A DNA stretch of 64,000 nucleotides from RGDT01 sp964630925 (GCA_964630925.1 CAZVZK010000040.1:1-64000), one strand, 5' to 3'; counted from the stretch's first letter, positions 16,454 to 25,969 are shown. Numbers and translations: made by a program. The notes: generated by a model not told the origin, from the letters alone.

Positions 16454-19400
16454 TCAGGGCCTCATGACGCCCCGCAACGCGGGGACGAGCTGGTTGTCGA
16501 AGCGCAGCCCGCCGTGCTTCAGGTCGCCGCGCATCGTGATCTTCAACAACTGCTTACTGAAGATGGGGGGGATGCGGTCCAGGGGCGGGGGCAGCCAGCC
16601 GCCGATCAGCCCGGGCATCGCCGTGAAGTCCAGCTTCACGTTGCTGCCGTCCAGGTTCATCGCCCCGCCGCCACGCAGGCTCACCGACTGCCCCTTCAGG
16701 TCCAGCACCTGCACCAGGAACCTCGGCCCGTCGATGCCGTACTCCATGTGCAGCTGCTCGAACGCCGTCCCGTCCGGCTTCCGCAGCCCCAGGGCCTTGA
16801 AGATGTCCAGCAGGGCGGGGAGCTGGCCCATCTTGCCGTCGGCCACGTCCACCCGGCCCGAGCCACGCAGCGAGGTCGGGTCGTCGCCCTCGCCGGAGAG
16901 ACGCAGGTCCATCCGCACCGGCCCCTCCAGGTCGCCTTGCGCCGCCGCCTGGCCGAGGTTGTGCCGGCCGAGCTGCTCCAGGCGGACCCCCGTCGCCTCG
17001 AGGGCCAGGTCGTACCGGGGGGCGGGGCCGGTGACGACCAGCGCCTCGCCGCCCACCGTCCCGCCGAACAGGGAGGCCTTGATGTTGCGGAAGCGCACCG
17101 CCTCCGGCGAACGCGGGTCGATCTCCATCCGCGCCGAGATGTTCGTCACCGGCTGCCCCAGCACCGTCGCCGACGCCAGGGCGAGCTGGCCCTCCGCCCG
17201 CGCGAGCTGACGCCCGTCGAAATGGCCGGACGTGTGGAATCGCCCCGTGGCGGCGGTCACGTCGGTGCCGGCCCGCAGGCTGGCGTCCGCGAAGCCGACC
17301 CCCCCGTCCCACCACACCTTGGCGCTCGGGGACGGGCCCTGCGTCACGTCGAGGATCAGGTTCGCCCCCACGTCGAAGGACGGGCCGAGCCTCACCGCCT
17401 CCAGGCCACGCTTCAGGCCGTCGGGCAGCGCGCCCATGAGGTCGCTGTCGGCACTCACGCCACGCGCCGCCAGCCCGGTCAGCCAGACGTTGAGGTGGCC
17501 GTCCGGGCGCGGCTGGATGGCGCCGCTCTTGAGCGCCACCGCCGCCGTCCCGTGCCTGGCGTTCAGCCCCTGGATCGACACCAGGCCCTTGGCGTAGCGC
17601 ACCTCGCCGGTCACGTCGGTCAGCGGGTAGGGGAAGAAGGCCGGCTTCATCGAGCAGCGGTCGAAGCCGAGGGCGAACTCCAGGCCGAGCGGCTTGTTCG
17701 GCTCGTCGATCACCTCCGCGGCGAAGCGGAGCGTGCCCGCCAGCGCCAGGCCGCGCCACGCCCTCTGCAGCGCGCGGCGGTCCACTGCGCCGCCCGCCGG
17801 GGCGTCGCGCACGGGCACCAGCGCCTTCTCGAAGTCCTCGTCCAGGCGGATGTTCGTCCCGGTGATGGCCAGGCGCACCATCTCGCGCGGCCCCTCGCCC
17901 AGCGCGGGACGCCCCGGCACCTGCCGCGACCGCCCCGTGACGGTGATCTCGCCGTCTCCGTGCCTGCCCTTGAACCCGTTCGCCTCCCAGTGGTCGGGGT
18001 ACAGGGCCAGAGAGCCGGACACGTTCTTGAGGGCGTAGGGGAAGTCGTCGTGGAGGACCGAGGCGTCCTTGATGCCGACGTGGATCACGTTGTCGAACTG
18101 CCGCGCGCCCTGGCGGCGGGTGATGCTGGCGTGGACGTCCGCCCGGCCCATCGGGTGGCGGGCGAGGCCGCCCGCCCGCGCCTCCTCCGAGAGGAACTTC
18201 TTCGCCGCGTCCTGCGCCAGCGAGCCGCGGCCCAGGGCGTCGAACAACTTCTGGTCGAGCGGGATGTCGTCGCCGCGGATCACGAGGGCGATCTCCGGGT
18301 CGGCGCCGACCCCGCGGACGTGGCCCTTCACCCTCACGGGCCGCGGCCCGCTGTAGCCGGTCAGGTCGGCCTCGATGTCGGTCGCGGCGGTGCCCAGGCC
18401 ACGGGCCACCACGCTCCCGGTGACGCCGGTCACCTGATAGGGGAAGCCGGCGAAGGACGCGGCCATCCCCAGCGGGTTGAAGGCGAGCTCGCGGCGCGGG
18501 CCGGCGGCGCCGCGGCGGAAGGTGTAGCGCAGCGAGGCCGGGCCCGCGGGCGCGTAGTCGGCGATGAGCGGCTGTAACTTCTCCGGGAGGCGGGCGATCA
18601 GGGCGGCATCGACGGGGACACGCTCGGCGGACAGGTCGAGGGAGGCCATCGCCTCGGGCAGCGCCTCCAGCTCGATGCGGCCTGACGGGAGCGGGAGATC
18701 CTTCACCGACGCGGTCAGCTTCGCGTCGCCCCAGCGGGCCGACAGGCTGGCGGATGGGACGGTCTTGCCGTCGCTCGTCGCCGATAGGTTGATCCCCTCC
18801 AGCTTCCCGGGGAGGGCGGGGTGCTCCAGGGTGCCCCCCACGAGGTTGATCGCGGCGGCGCAGGCGAACGGCCCGGCGCGGGCCGGGTCGTAGGAAAGCT
18901 CGACGTGGGCGGCGGCGCGGGCGGTGAACTTGTCGAGGTGCCGCCCGGCCTCGGGCACCGCCAGGGCCAGCCGCCCGATGAGCGCCGGGCCGACGGGGAT
19001 GTCCGGCAGCTCGACACGCGCGCTGACGGCGCCGCCGTCGCGGGGCATGGTGGCCTTGATGCGGACGGCCCCCAACACGTCGGACCTGCCGCCGCCTTCG
19101 ATCTCCAGGGTGGGCGGCGGGTCGTTGACGAGGGTGAGGTTGACGTCGTGCAGCTCCAGCAGGGCGATGCCGGGGGCGATCTGCTGGTCCTCGAAGATGA
19201 CGGTGCCGCCGCGGACGACGACGGTGGGGAGGCGTTCGTTGCTGGGGGCGGAGGGGGCGAGGATGCCGGCGAGGTTGACGGCGCCGTCGCGTGTGCGGAC
19301 GATGCGGAGCTGGGGGCGGGTCATCTCGACGCGGCGGATGAGCATCTTGCCGTCGAGGAGGTGCTCCTTGTCGTGCAAGAGGACCGCGGAGGGGACGTAG

Positions 19401-19651
19401 AGGAACGCCTCGCGCCCGAGGGCGTCGGAGCGGGAGAGGCGCAGCTCGTTGACGAGGACGCCGCCGAGGAGGCGCATGCGGGCGGAGTCGAGGGAGACGG
19501 CGACGCGGTTGAAGCGGACGCCGAGACGCTCCTGCACGAGCAGGCGGACGTGGGCGGGGTCGGTGTAGGCGAGGAAGAGCCAGGCCCCGACGGCGATGGC
19601 GCCGAGGAGGGAGAAGACCAGTCCGCGGACCAGCCATCTTCGCCAGATCAT
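16454..19651 (-). CDS. large AsmA/TamB-like envelope protein
   Basis: This 1065-residue protein has one N-terminal transmembrane helix (about 8-30) and a long repetitive beta-rich periplasmic region, as in the AsmA-like/YhdP/TamB group that bridges the two membranes and conducts phospholipids. The start (VRLLVQERLGVRF, then RRVEMTRPQLRIVRTRDG) matches the N-terminal AsmA signature; the C-terminus resembles the AsmA_2/DUF3971 type. It is followed by an LptF/G-like permease. The start codon is preceded by GGGAGG. Function in lipid transport is inferred from family and neighbour. Confidence 0.75.
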   Translation of the reverse strand: MIWRRWLVRGLVFSLLGAIAVGAWLFLAYTDPAHVRLLVQERLGVRFNRVAVSLDSARMRLLGGVLVNELRLSRSDALGREAFLYVPSAVLLHDKEHLLDGKMLIRRVEMTRPQLRIVRTRDGAVNLAGILAPSAPSNERLPTVVVRGGTVIFEDQQIAPGIALLELHDVNLTLVNDPPPTLEIEGGGRSDVLGAVRIKATMPRDGGAVSARVELPDIPVGPALIGRLALAVPEAGRHLDKFTARAAAHVELSYDPARAGPFACAAAINLVGGTLEHPALPGKLEGINLSATSDGKTVPSASLSARWGDAKLTASVKDLPLPSGRIELEALPEAMASLDLSAERVPVDAALIARLPEKLQPLIADYAPAGPASLRYTFRRGAAGPRRELAFNPLGMAASFAGFPYQVTGVTGSVVARGLGTAATDIEADLTGYSGPRPVRVKGHVRGVGADPEIALVIRGDDIPLDQKLFDALGRGSLAQDAAKKFLSEEARAGGLARHPMGRADVHASITRRQGARQFDNVIHVGIKDASVLHDDFPYALKNVSGSLALYPDHWEANGFKGRHGDGEITVTGRSRQVPGRPALGEGPREMVRLAITGTNIRLDEDFEKALVPVRDAPAGGAVDRRALQRAWRGLALAGTLRFAAEVIDEPNKPLGLEFALGFDRCSMKPAFFPYPLTDVTGEVRYAKGLVSIQGLNARHGTAAVALKSGAIQPRPDGHLNVWLTGLAARGVSADSDLMGALPDGLKRGLEAVRLGPSFDVGANLILDVTQGPSPSAKVWWDGGVGFADASLRAGTDVTAATGRFHTSGHFDGRQLARAEGQLALASATVLGQPVTNISARMEIDPRSPEAVRFRNIKASLFGGTVGGEALVVTGPAPRYDLALEATGVRLEQLGRHNLGQAAAQGDLEGPVRMDLRLSGEGDDPTSLRGSGRVDVADGKMGQLPALLDIFKALGLRKPDGTAFEQLHMEYGIDGPRFLVQVLDLKGQSVSLRGGGAMNLDGSNVKLDFTAMPGLIGGWLPPPLDRIPPIFSKQLLKITMRGDLKHGGLRFDNQLVPALRGVMRP

Positions 19652-19858
19652 CCGGCCCTCCCATCCTGATGCCGGGGCGCACGGCGGCCCCGGCGGGCGG
19701 GGAGAATAGGGAATGGGCCGCGCCGAATCAAGACCGCCCCGCCCTCAAGAAGCCCCACGACTCCCAAAGCGTCGCCGTGGGCTTTACTGAGGTCGCCGAA
19801 GCGGCTCCAACAGCCCACAGCCGCGGAATTGATGGTTGCAACGTGGGGGTTGTCTGCC

Positions 19859-19923
19859 GCATCTGCCTCCGGCCTGGGGGCCTTCAACTCCGAGGGCCAT
19901 ACAGGGAGGCCGGGGGCAGATGC
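19859..19923. terminator. inverted repeat in a 357-base gene-free gap
   Basis: The gap 19652-20008 holds no convincing gene. Within it, GCATCTGCCTCCGGCCT (19859-19875) pairs with 19907-19923 at 16 of 17 positions across a 31-base loop. A second imperfect stem lies near 19751-19782. They could be terminators for the leftward operon ending at 20009. No poly-T tract follows, so this is a structural call only. Confidence 0.4.
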
Positions 19924-20008
19924 CCGGCTCGTCAACACCCCCGAATGCTGACCTGGGGCGGCGGCCGGTGCGCGGTTACCTTGGCTGGGGGTCCGAGAGC
20001 CGCCGGAC

Positions 20009-20725
20009 CTACCGGAGCACGAGCCGCAAGTTGGCCATGCGGTCGCCTTTCACGGAGCCGCGATAGATCTCGAAGGCGCCGAGGGTTCCGAGGAACCCCG
20101 ACTCGATCATGTCCTCGCTGCCTTCGGGGAGCAGCATCCCGGGAGTCAGCTCTCGACGTGGGAGGAGGCAACCCTTCAGGGCCTCGCACACCGTCTCCGC
20201 GTGGCGGCGGATCGCCTGGCCGGGCTTCTGCCGGTGCCTCACGACCGCGTCCAGATCCTGATTCCAGAACAGGGCGAACTCGCCGAAGGTGTCGAGCCCG
20301 CGCCGGATGAGGCCACGGACGAGTGGGAAATCGACACGCGCGCCGCGATTGCCCACCTCACCGTACTCGTCCAGATTGAGGATGCCGACGTTGGCCATCT
20401 CGGGCGCGTCCAGGCGCTCATACAGGTTGCCGGCCAGCCACTTCAGGTCGGGGCGGCGTTGGCGGAACGAGGCGATCCGGTCCGGGTCGAGGTCGACGCC
20501 GACGAACCCTGCGGGGGCCAGGACGCCCTCCCCTTCGAGCAGGGCGATCGTGAGCAGGCCGGTCTCGCCCATCAGCTCGCACCAGTCGCAGCGCAGGCGG
20601 GTGCGGCCGCCGTCCTCCCAGAGCAGGAAGGCGGCGTCGCGGAGGACTCGGAGGTTGCCGGCCCGGCAGGCCATCTTGGCGGGGTTGTCGAAGGCGTCGG
20701 TCTGCCGGTCGGAGACTGGGGGCAT
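20009..20725 (-). CDS. methyltransferase-like protein, unknown function
   Basis: This 238-residue protein is not firmly recognised. FVGVDLDPDRIASF (about 74-87) resembles the acidic loop after motif I of SAM-dependent methyltransferases, and NVGILNLDEYGEVGN (112-126) could be the next strands. Cys45 and Cys48 (CDWC) form a lone CxxC. It is the last gene of a four-gene leftward run with the helicase, VapB-like and PIN genes, starting 12 bases after the PIN stop. If it is a methyltransferase, the set would look like a defence locus; this is inference. Confidence 0.55.
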   Translation of the reverse strand: MPPVSDRQTDAFDNPAKMACRAGNLRVLRDAAFLLWEDGGRTRLRCDWCELMGETGLLTIALLEGEGVLAPAGFVGVDLDPDRIASFRQRRPDLKWLAGNLYERLDAPEMANVGILNLDEYGEVGNRGARVDFPLVRGLIRRGLDTFGEFALFWNQDLDAVVRHRQKPGQAIRRHAETVCEALKGCLLPRRELTPGMLLPEGSEDMIESGFLGTLGAFEIYRGSVKGDRMANLRLVLR

Positions 20726-20737
20726 CGTCGGGGCCTT

Positions 20738-21181
20738 TCAGGGGGCCAGCAGGTCGCCGAGGACGACGAGCGGGAGGCCGGAAACGCCCCGGAAGCCGGC
20801 ATCGTTGGTGACGAAGAGGGCGCAGCCGGCGCTCAGGGCCGTCGCGGCGTGGATGGCGTCGGGGGTCTTGAGTTTGGTCGTGGCCCGCAGCCGGGCGGCC
20901 TCGCGCAGGATGGCGAGCGTGATGGGGATGAGGCGCGTCTGAGGCTGATGGAAGAGCTGCTCGAAGGCGAGGGCGAGGGGCGCGTTCCCGGATTTCAGGG
21001 GGCCGACGAGCGTCTCCATCAGCACGAGGTCGCTGCTGACGATCTCGATGGTCTTCGCCTTCGCCGCCTGCCAGAGGGGCTCGAGGAGCGGCCAGTAATC
21101 GGGGTGCCTGCCCACGCTGTAGATGACGGAGTTGGCATCCAGGTACACTAGGCCGGAGGAGGGGACGGTCAGCGCTCCCAC
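20738..21181 (-). CDS. PIN-domain ribonuclease toxin (VapC-like)
   Basis: This 147-residue PIN protein shows the expected acidic residues: Asp15 in YLDANSVIYS, Glu55 in DLVLMETLVG, Asp105 in KTPDAIHAATA and Asp126 in FVTNDAGF. VapC toxins cut tRNA or other RNAs. It starts with GTG and overlaps the upstream antitoxin-like gene by 13 bases, the usual VapBC arrangement. It also lies in a tight operon after a helicase gene, so it may instead serve as an effector of that system. Confidence 0.82.
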   Translation of the reverse strand: MGALTVPSSGLVYLDANSVIYSVGRHPDYWPLLEPLWQAAKAKTIEIVSSDLVLMETLVGPLKSGNAPLALAFEQLFHQPQTRLIPITLAILREAARLRATTKLKTPDAIHAATALSAGCALFVTNDAGFRGVSGLPLVVLGDLLAP

Positions 21182-21411
21182 GAGTCCTTCTCCTCCTGCA
21201 AGTGCCGCTCGTACTCCTCCCAGGTGGGGAAGGCGCGTGGGCCGGCGGGCAACGATTCGATGAACTCCAGGGCGGAGCCGAACCGGAGCTGGGCCTGCTC
21301 CGGCAATACGACGATGACCTCGACCCTGGCCCCCTCGGGCAGCTCTGGGGCGGTGATCTCCAGGCGGTTGCCGGGGAGGATGGTCGTCTCGGTCCGCAAG
21401 GCGGATTGCAT
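21169..21411 (-). CDS. VapB-like antitoxin
   Basis: This 80-residue protein begins with an antitoxin-like beta-strand region (TTILPGNRLEITAPELPEG, about 8-26) and ends in a charged helical tail (WEEYERHLQEEKDSWER) of the kind that wraps a PIN toxin. The start is the ATG at 21411, just 5 bases after the helicase stop; GAGGTGA overlapping that stop is its Shine-Dalgarno. Its 3' end overlaps the PIN gene. Antitoxin identity is inferred from size, layout and partner. Confidence 0.7.
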   Translation of the reverse strand: MQSALRTETTILPGNRLEITAPELPEGARVEVIVVLPEQAQLRFGSALEFIESLPAGPRAFPTWEEYERHLQEEKDSWER

Positions 21412-21416
21412 GGGGG

Positions 21417-24400
21417 TCACCTCGGTTGATCGGTGGGAGCGGTCGTGGAGGGAGCGACGCTGCATGGGGCGGTGGCGGCGCGATGTTCCTTGATCAGGCG
21501 AGATAGCGAAGAACCGCCGGGGAGACCACGAAGGCCGAGCCGGAGTGCCTGGTTGACGTTCACCCAGTCTTCGCCTGTCGCATCGGGGATTGGCCCGCTT
21601 CCAGCAGTAGGCCACGCGCCAGTTGTCCGGTAGTGGGAAGCCACCCAGGCAAGAATACCCGCTTCCGATAGCTTCGGCGGCTTATTCCGATTCCGCACAC
21701 TTCGATGTTCAAGTAGGACCGATGCAAGTGAAGCCTTGCCTGGAAGGCCACGATACCCACGGGAAAGTGCAGTATCAACGTTGCGCCAGGTTTCCGAATG
21801 CCCTTCCTCTATCGGGCCTGAGTTAGCTGTCGGCCACTGTTGGGTTCTCTGATGATAGGCATCTGCCCAAGACAGGATCAGTTCCAAGGATAATTTAGGT
21901 AAGTCGCGTGGATTTCTGGCACTGTGCCGCTCTGCCAACAACTGGGCTAAGGATGATCCGCCAGCTAATCCGCGAGTGCCTTTCCGGAGTGCCTGCTCGA
22001 CACCGGACCAAGTCTCGCCGCTGGCATCAGTGATTGGCCCGGAGAGGACCTGGGGCCATGAACCCGTCCGCTGCCGATGCTTGTCGGCCCAAGCGAGGAC
22101 TTGTGGCACTGTCAAGGCCGGAAGCCTACCCGCGTTGCGAGCTCCCCGATGTTCAGCGAGCAACTGCGCCAGCGATGATCCTCCTGGCAAGCCACGATTG
22201 CCACGAACTAATGCTAGTTGCACTCCAGCCCATGTGTCCCCATCAGATTCAGGGATCAGGCCGGAGTTTTGTCTTGGCCAACTCGTGGTGCGTGCTCGGT
22301 ATGAGTCTGCCCAGGCGAGTATTAGATCAGTCGTGAGGGCGGGGCGAGCGGCGGAATTGCTGACTCCGCGGTGATCGGCAAGTAATCGGGCAAGCGAGGA
22401 TTGGCCTGGCAAGCCAAGGAGGCCATGATAAAGAGCGGCATGAACGTTTAACCACGTTTTGCCCGGACACTCATGGACAGCCCCTGATTGTATGGTTGGC
22501 CACTGGCCTACTCGTGCTTTGTAAGCATCAGCCCAGTCGAGAATTATCTCGGCAGATAACTCATCTTGTCCTAAGTGGTACGGTGCGTCACGTTGTTGGG
22601 AGAGCAGTTGCGGGAGCGATGATCCACCAGGAAGGCCCCGAAGTCCTCCGCGAAGAGCCGCGTCTACATTAGCCCAGACCTCGCCCGGAACCTCGTCAAT
22701 CTGGCCAGATCCGATTCTTGGCCATCCCCCCGTCCGCTCGTGATGCTGATCCGCCCATCCCAGAATCTGCTCCTCCGTCAACGGCCTCGGTGCCGCATCG
22801 CGCAGCCGCTGGGCGAACTCCCTCATCTGCCCGCCGGTGACGCCATGCACCTGCCGGCCCACGGCTTCCAGCACGGTCGAATCCCGTAGCGTCGCGCCGC
22901 GGAACTCCTCCAGCACCGTGGCGAACGCCGCCGCCATCGCTTCCTTCACCCTCGGGTCGATCCGCAGCCGCCTCGCCACCTCTCCCCGGATCGCATCCCG
23001 GACGGCCTCACCGCCGGGGGTCGTCTGGGCCGCGAGGAACTCCGCCGCCACTCGTTGCAGCGCGGCCTCTGGCAGGTCGGGCCACTTCAGGGCGGCGTGT
23101 CGGATCACCTCGCCTGCCGTGGGCTCGCCGCCGTCGCTCAGAATCTGCTCGCTGGCGCTGGCCAGCGCCAGCTCGACCTCGGCGCGGACCTCCGGGTCGA
23201 TCGGCTCATCCGCCGCGTTCTCGGCGTCGGCGGCCGCCGGACTCTCGTCATGTCGGCCGAGGGCGGCCTCGATGCCACGGCGGACCTCGCGCAGCACGAT
23301 CCACTCCTGGCCGACCTCATGATCGGCCAGGAAGCAGCACGTCAGCAAGGCATGCCGGCTGTGGTCGAGGGACAGGTCGGCCAGGGCGGAGCCACCGGCG
23401 CACGGCACGAAGAAGACCAGCCGGGCACGATCCCGGTGGGCGGCGGGATGGCCGTCGCCCTTGAGCCGCATGGCCCGGCCCAGGAACTGAACCACCGTGT
23501 TCAGCGACCCCGGCATCCCGACGCAGTAGGCGGCGCTACAGACGGGCCAGTCGGTCCCCTCCAGCACGCGCTGGATCCCGATGATCACATCGACGGTAGA
23601 CTCCGCGAACGTCGCGTTCTTCTCGGCCTCCAGGCCGGCGAGGAAGCGATTCTTGTCCGCCGCGCCCGTCCCGGTGGCGTCGAGCACCCTGGCCCCGAGC
23701 GCCGTGAGCGCGTGCGTGAGGCGGCTCACCAGCGTGCCGCTGCGCCCACCGCGCATCGGGGGCACGCGCACGATGGCCTTGGGCTTACCGTCCTCGACCC
23801 AGCGGCGGCAGATGCCCGAGACCAGCTCCTCGAAGTAGGAAGCCGGCGGGGCATCGGTGCCGTTGAATTGCCCGGCGGTGACCGTGTCGCCGCGCCGCCC
23901 GAGGGCGACGACCTCGCTTTCGAGGTGCCGGGGGGCGAACCCTTCCGCCATGTGTTCCGCGAGGGACCGGCGGAATGTCCGCATGTCATCGAGGACGACG
24001 CGACGGCCATCGCCCCGGTAGGGGGTGGCCGTGAAGAAAAAGAGCTGGCCACCGCGTTCGCGCCAGAGGGCGACGATCTCGGCGAGGCCGTCGGCCGAGG
24101 CGTGGTGGGCCTCGTCGATGAAGAGGGCCTTGCCGGTGAGGTCGGCGGGCAGCTGGTCGGGCCGGATCCGGTTGAGGGCCGCGTGGGTGCAAGCGAAGGC
24201 GTGGTCCGTCGGCCCCGATTGGCGGAGGTACAGGAGGAGCCGATTCACCGAGCCGAGGCGGCTCTCGCGCGCTCCGGTGATCAGGTGTTCGGGGGTCTGG
24301 ATGTTGGGGGCAGCGCCCCCCGGACAGGCCGGGAATCCGACGGCCCGATAGTCGCGCTGAACGAACCCCTGCTCGATCTGCTCCTGTGGTGCGGCGATTA

Positions 24401-24566
24401 CCGCGTGCGTGAATCGTTTGCCGAGGTGCATCGCCACGAGGGTGACGATCTGGACGGTCTTGCCGGAGCCGGTGGGCTGCTCGACCAGCACGTCCCCGCT
24501 GGCCCGGCCGACATCGGAGACGAGCCGGGCCTGGTATGGCCGCAGTGTTTTCGGAGCCGTGCCCAT
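21417..24566 (-). CDS. SF2 helicase with six C-terminal 74-residue repeats
   Basis: This 1049-residue protein is an SF2 helicase of the ResIII type: LRPYQ (8-12), Walker A EQPTGSGKT (29-37), DEAH (151-154), FTATPYRGDG (178-187) and QFLGRAMR. After a linker of about 200 residues come six tandem repeats (about 596-1040). Each starts ILAWAD, continues RTGxWPxxxSG and GExW, and ends RGLPGGSSLAxLLAEHR. They recall helicase-associated (HA) repeats in tryptophan pattern and are presumably nucleic-acid binding. I chose ATG 24566, preceded by AGGAG, over GTG 24608. The gene heads a leftward operon with antitoxin-like, PIN and methyltransferase-like genes. Its repeat half is far less GC-rich than its helicase half. 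Confidence 0.85.
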   Translation of the reverse strand: MGTAPKTLRPYQARLVSDVGRASGDVLVEQPTGSGKTVQIVTLVAMHLGKRFTHAVIAAPQEQIEQGFVQRDYRAVGFPACPGGAAPNIQTPEHLITGARESRLGSVNRLLLYLRQSGPTDHAFACTHAALNRIRPDQLPADLTGKALFIDEAHHASADGLAEIVALWRERGGQLFFFTATPYRGDGRRVVLDDMRTFRRSLAEHMAEGFAPRHLESEVVALGRRGDTVTAGQFNGTDAPPASYFEELVSGICRRWVEDGKPKAIVRVPPMRGGRSGTLVSRLTHALTALGARVLDATGTGAADKNRFLAGLEAEKNATFAESTVDVIIGIQRVLEGTDWPVCSAAYCVGMPGSLNTVVQFLGRAMRLKGDGHPAAHRDRARLVFFVPCAGGSALADLSLDHSRHALLTCCFLADHEVGQEWIVLREVRRGIEAALGRHDESPAAADAENAADEPIDPEVRAEVELALASASEQILSDGGEPTAGEVIRHAALKWPDLPEAALQRVAAEFLAAQTTPGGEAVRDAIRGEVARRLRIDPRVKEAMAAAFATVLEEFRGATLRDSTVLEAVGRQVHGVTGGQMREFAQRLRDAAPRPLTEEQILGWADQHHERTGGWPRIGSGQIDEVPGEVWANVDAALRGGLRGLPGGSSLPQLLSQQRDAPYHLGQDELSAEIILDWADAYKARVGQWPTIQSGAVHECPGKTWLNVHAALYHGLLGLPGQSSLARLLADHRGVSNSAARPALTTDLILAWADSYRARTTSWPRQNSGLIPESDGDTWAGVQLALVRGNRGLPGGSSLAQLLAEHRGARNAGRLPALTVPQVLAWADKHRQRTGSWPQVLSGPITDASGETWSGVEQALRKGTRGLAGGSSLAQLLAERHSARNPRDLPKLSLELILSWADAYHQRTQQWPTANSGPIEEGHSETWRNVDTALSRGYRGLPGKASLASVLLEHRSVRNRNKPPKLSEAGILAWVASHYRTTGAWPTAGSGPIPDATGEDWVNVNQALRLGLRGLPGGSSLSRLIKEHRAATAPCSVAPSTTAPTDQPR
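21449..22781 (-). repeat. six tandem 222-base coding repeats
   Basis: Within the helicase gene, six units of about 222 bases each encode one 74-residue repeat. The protein repeats are clearly alike but the DNA copies have diverged, so the array is old rather than freshly amplified. Conserved residues per unit are the W of AWAD, the W-P pair, S-G, a second W, and RGLPGGSSL. Confidence 0.85.
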
Positions 24567-24864
24567 TCTTCGCGATGCTCCTGGACGGGATGGCGCACCT
24601 GTGAACACTTGTAGACATTATCGCGGGCCGGCAGGTGATTTCAAGCGGGCGGGAGCCGGAGCCTGCATCGAGGTGAGCCGAGCGCACACTACTCACGCTC
24701 CGCCCAGCCCACTCCCTGCGAACGGCCAAGAACGAATCTCGATGACCGTGAGCGCCATCCGCGCCATGTCGCTCACTGTCTGTTGTAACTTCATGCTCCG
24801 TAGGGCTTAATGTGCGGTGCTGGATTCTGTCCGGCATCACCAAGGCCAGCGAACAGGTGCGGAG
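24567..24864. other. 298-base gene-free spacer upstream of two divergent genes
   Basis: This spacer separates the leftward helicase gene and the rightward gene at 24865. I saw no gene, clear promoter pair or hairpin. The helicase GTG alternative start (24608) lies inside it. Confidence 0.5.
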
Positions 24865-25812
24865 ATGGCAGGCAAGAACAACGGCGTGGCGAGCAACGGC
24901 CACCCCAACGGCTCGGCGAACAACGGGCACAAGAACGCCACGGACCACAAGGCCAACGGCGTGGGGACGAACGGCCACGCGAACGACACGGCGGCGGACG
25001 ACAGGAAGCCGGCCGAGGGCCGCGCCCCCGATGGGCGGTTCACGGTGGGGAATGCGGGCGGCCCTGGCAACCCGTTCGCGCGGCGGACGGCGATGATGAG
25101 GAAGGCGATCTCGGAGGCGGTGACGCCCGAGGAGATGGCCGCCGTGGCGCGGGTCATGCTCGACAGGGCTCTGGCCGGCGACGTGGCCGCCGCACGCTGG
25201 CTGGCCGGGTACAACGCCGGCAGGCACATGCACGGCGCGGACCCCGACACGCTGGACGCGCACGAGCTGAGGGTGCGGCGTGAGGGCGTCGCCACCGTGG
25301 AGGACATGAAGGCGCTGTTCGAGCGGATGCCGGCCTCGGTCATGTGCGAGCTGGCGGCGAAGGTGGCCGAGGGGGTGCGCCGGCACATGGCGGAGGCGTT
25401 CGAGGGCGGGGTGCGCCGGCAGACGGCGAACGAGGAGAAGGGGGCGGAGCTGGAGCCGGAGAAGGCGGGGCCCTACATGGCCAGCAAGGCCGACTGGGCG
25501 CCCGACTGGATGCGCGAGGGTCGCGGGATGCCGGAGGAGCTGTTCGACGTGTGCCGTGCCTCGCCCATCTGGATGCCGGACCAGCACGGGCACGACCGGG
25601 TGCCGCACGCCTACGCGGCCTTCCTGCGCGAGATGCGCGCCGGGCTGGTGGGGGGCCTGCCGGGTGGCGTGAAGGCGGGCAATGAGTGCCATCTCGTGAC
25701 ACCGGCCGATGACAAACGGGGAAAGAGCCAGGGGCAGAAGAACGGCAAGGCGGGCGAGAACGGGGCGGCTCACCTCAAGGACGGCGCGGCGGACGGCAAG
25801 GATGGTCACTGA
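24865..25812 (+). CDS. protein with DUF5681-like segment, unknown function
   Basis: This 315-residue protein has a low-complexity N-terminus rich in Asn, Gly and His (1-50). GRFTVGNAGGPGNPFARR (about 57-74) resembles the DUF5681 motif GRFxPGxSGNPxGRP seen near phage and mobile-element genes. A helical region (75-110, VTPEEMAAVARVMLDRAL) is of the type common in planctomycete proteins. The C-terminal 30 residues are again Lys/Gly/Asn-rich. It is divergent from the helicase. Function is unknown; a mobile-element origin is possible. Confidence 0.65.
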   Translation: MAGKNNGVASNGHPNGSANNGHKNATDHKANGVGTNGHANDTAADDRKPAEGRAPDGRFTVGNAGGPGNPFARRTAMMRKAISEAVTPEEMAAVARVMLDRALAGDVAAARWLAGYNAGRHMHGADPDTLDAHELRVRREGVATVEDMKALFERMPASVMCELAAKVAEGVRRHMAEAFEGGVRRQTANEEKGAELEPEKAGPYMASKADWAPDWMREGRGMPEELFDVCRASPIWMPDQHGHDRVPHAYAAFLREMRAGLVGGLPGGVKAGNECHLVTPADDKRGKSQGQKNGKAGENGAAHLKDGAADGKDGH

Positions 25813-25969
25813 TCGCCGGATTTGCCTGGGCTGGAGAGAGGGGGGATGGATGATGAAGGCGTGGCCGGCCGGCGCGTCGGCGTGGGCGGTACGGGCGGGG
25901 CCGCCGCGGAGCGCCCGTCACCGGGGCCGATTCCCCCTATACTCTCCACACCCACCGCGAGGCCCCGCC

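Noticed and set aside
16554..19682. A second leftward long frame in the AsmA-like gene
   Set aside because: Pro/Arg-rich out-of-frame reading of the AsmA-like gene, whose own frame has consistent membrane and beta-strand pattern.
19648..19938. Leftward frame of 96 codons upstream of the AsmA-like gene
   Set aside because: No Shine-Dalgarno, no motif, and it covers an inverted-repeat spacer.
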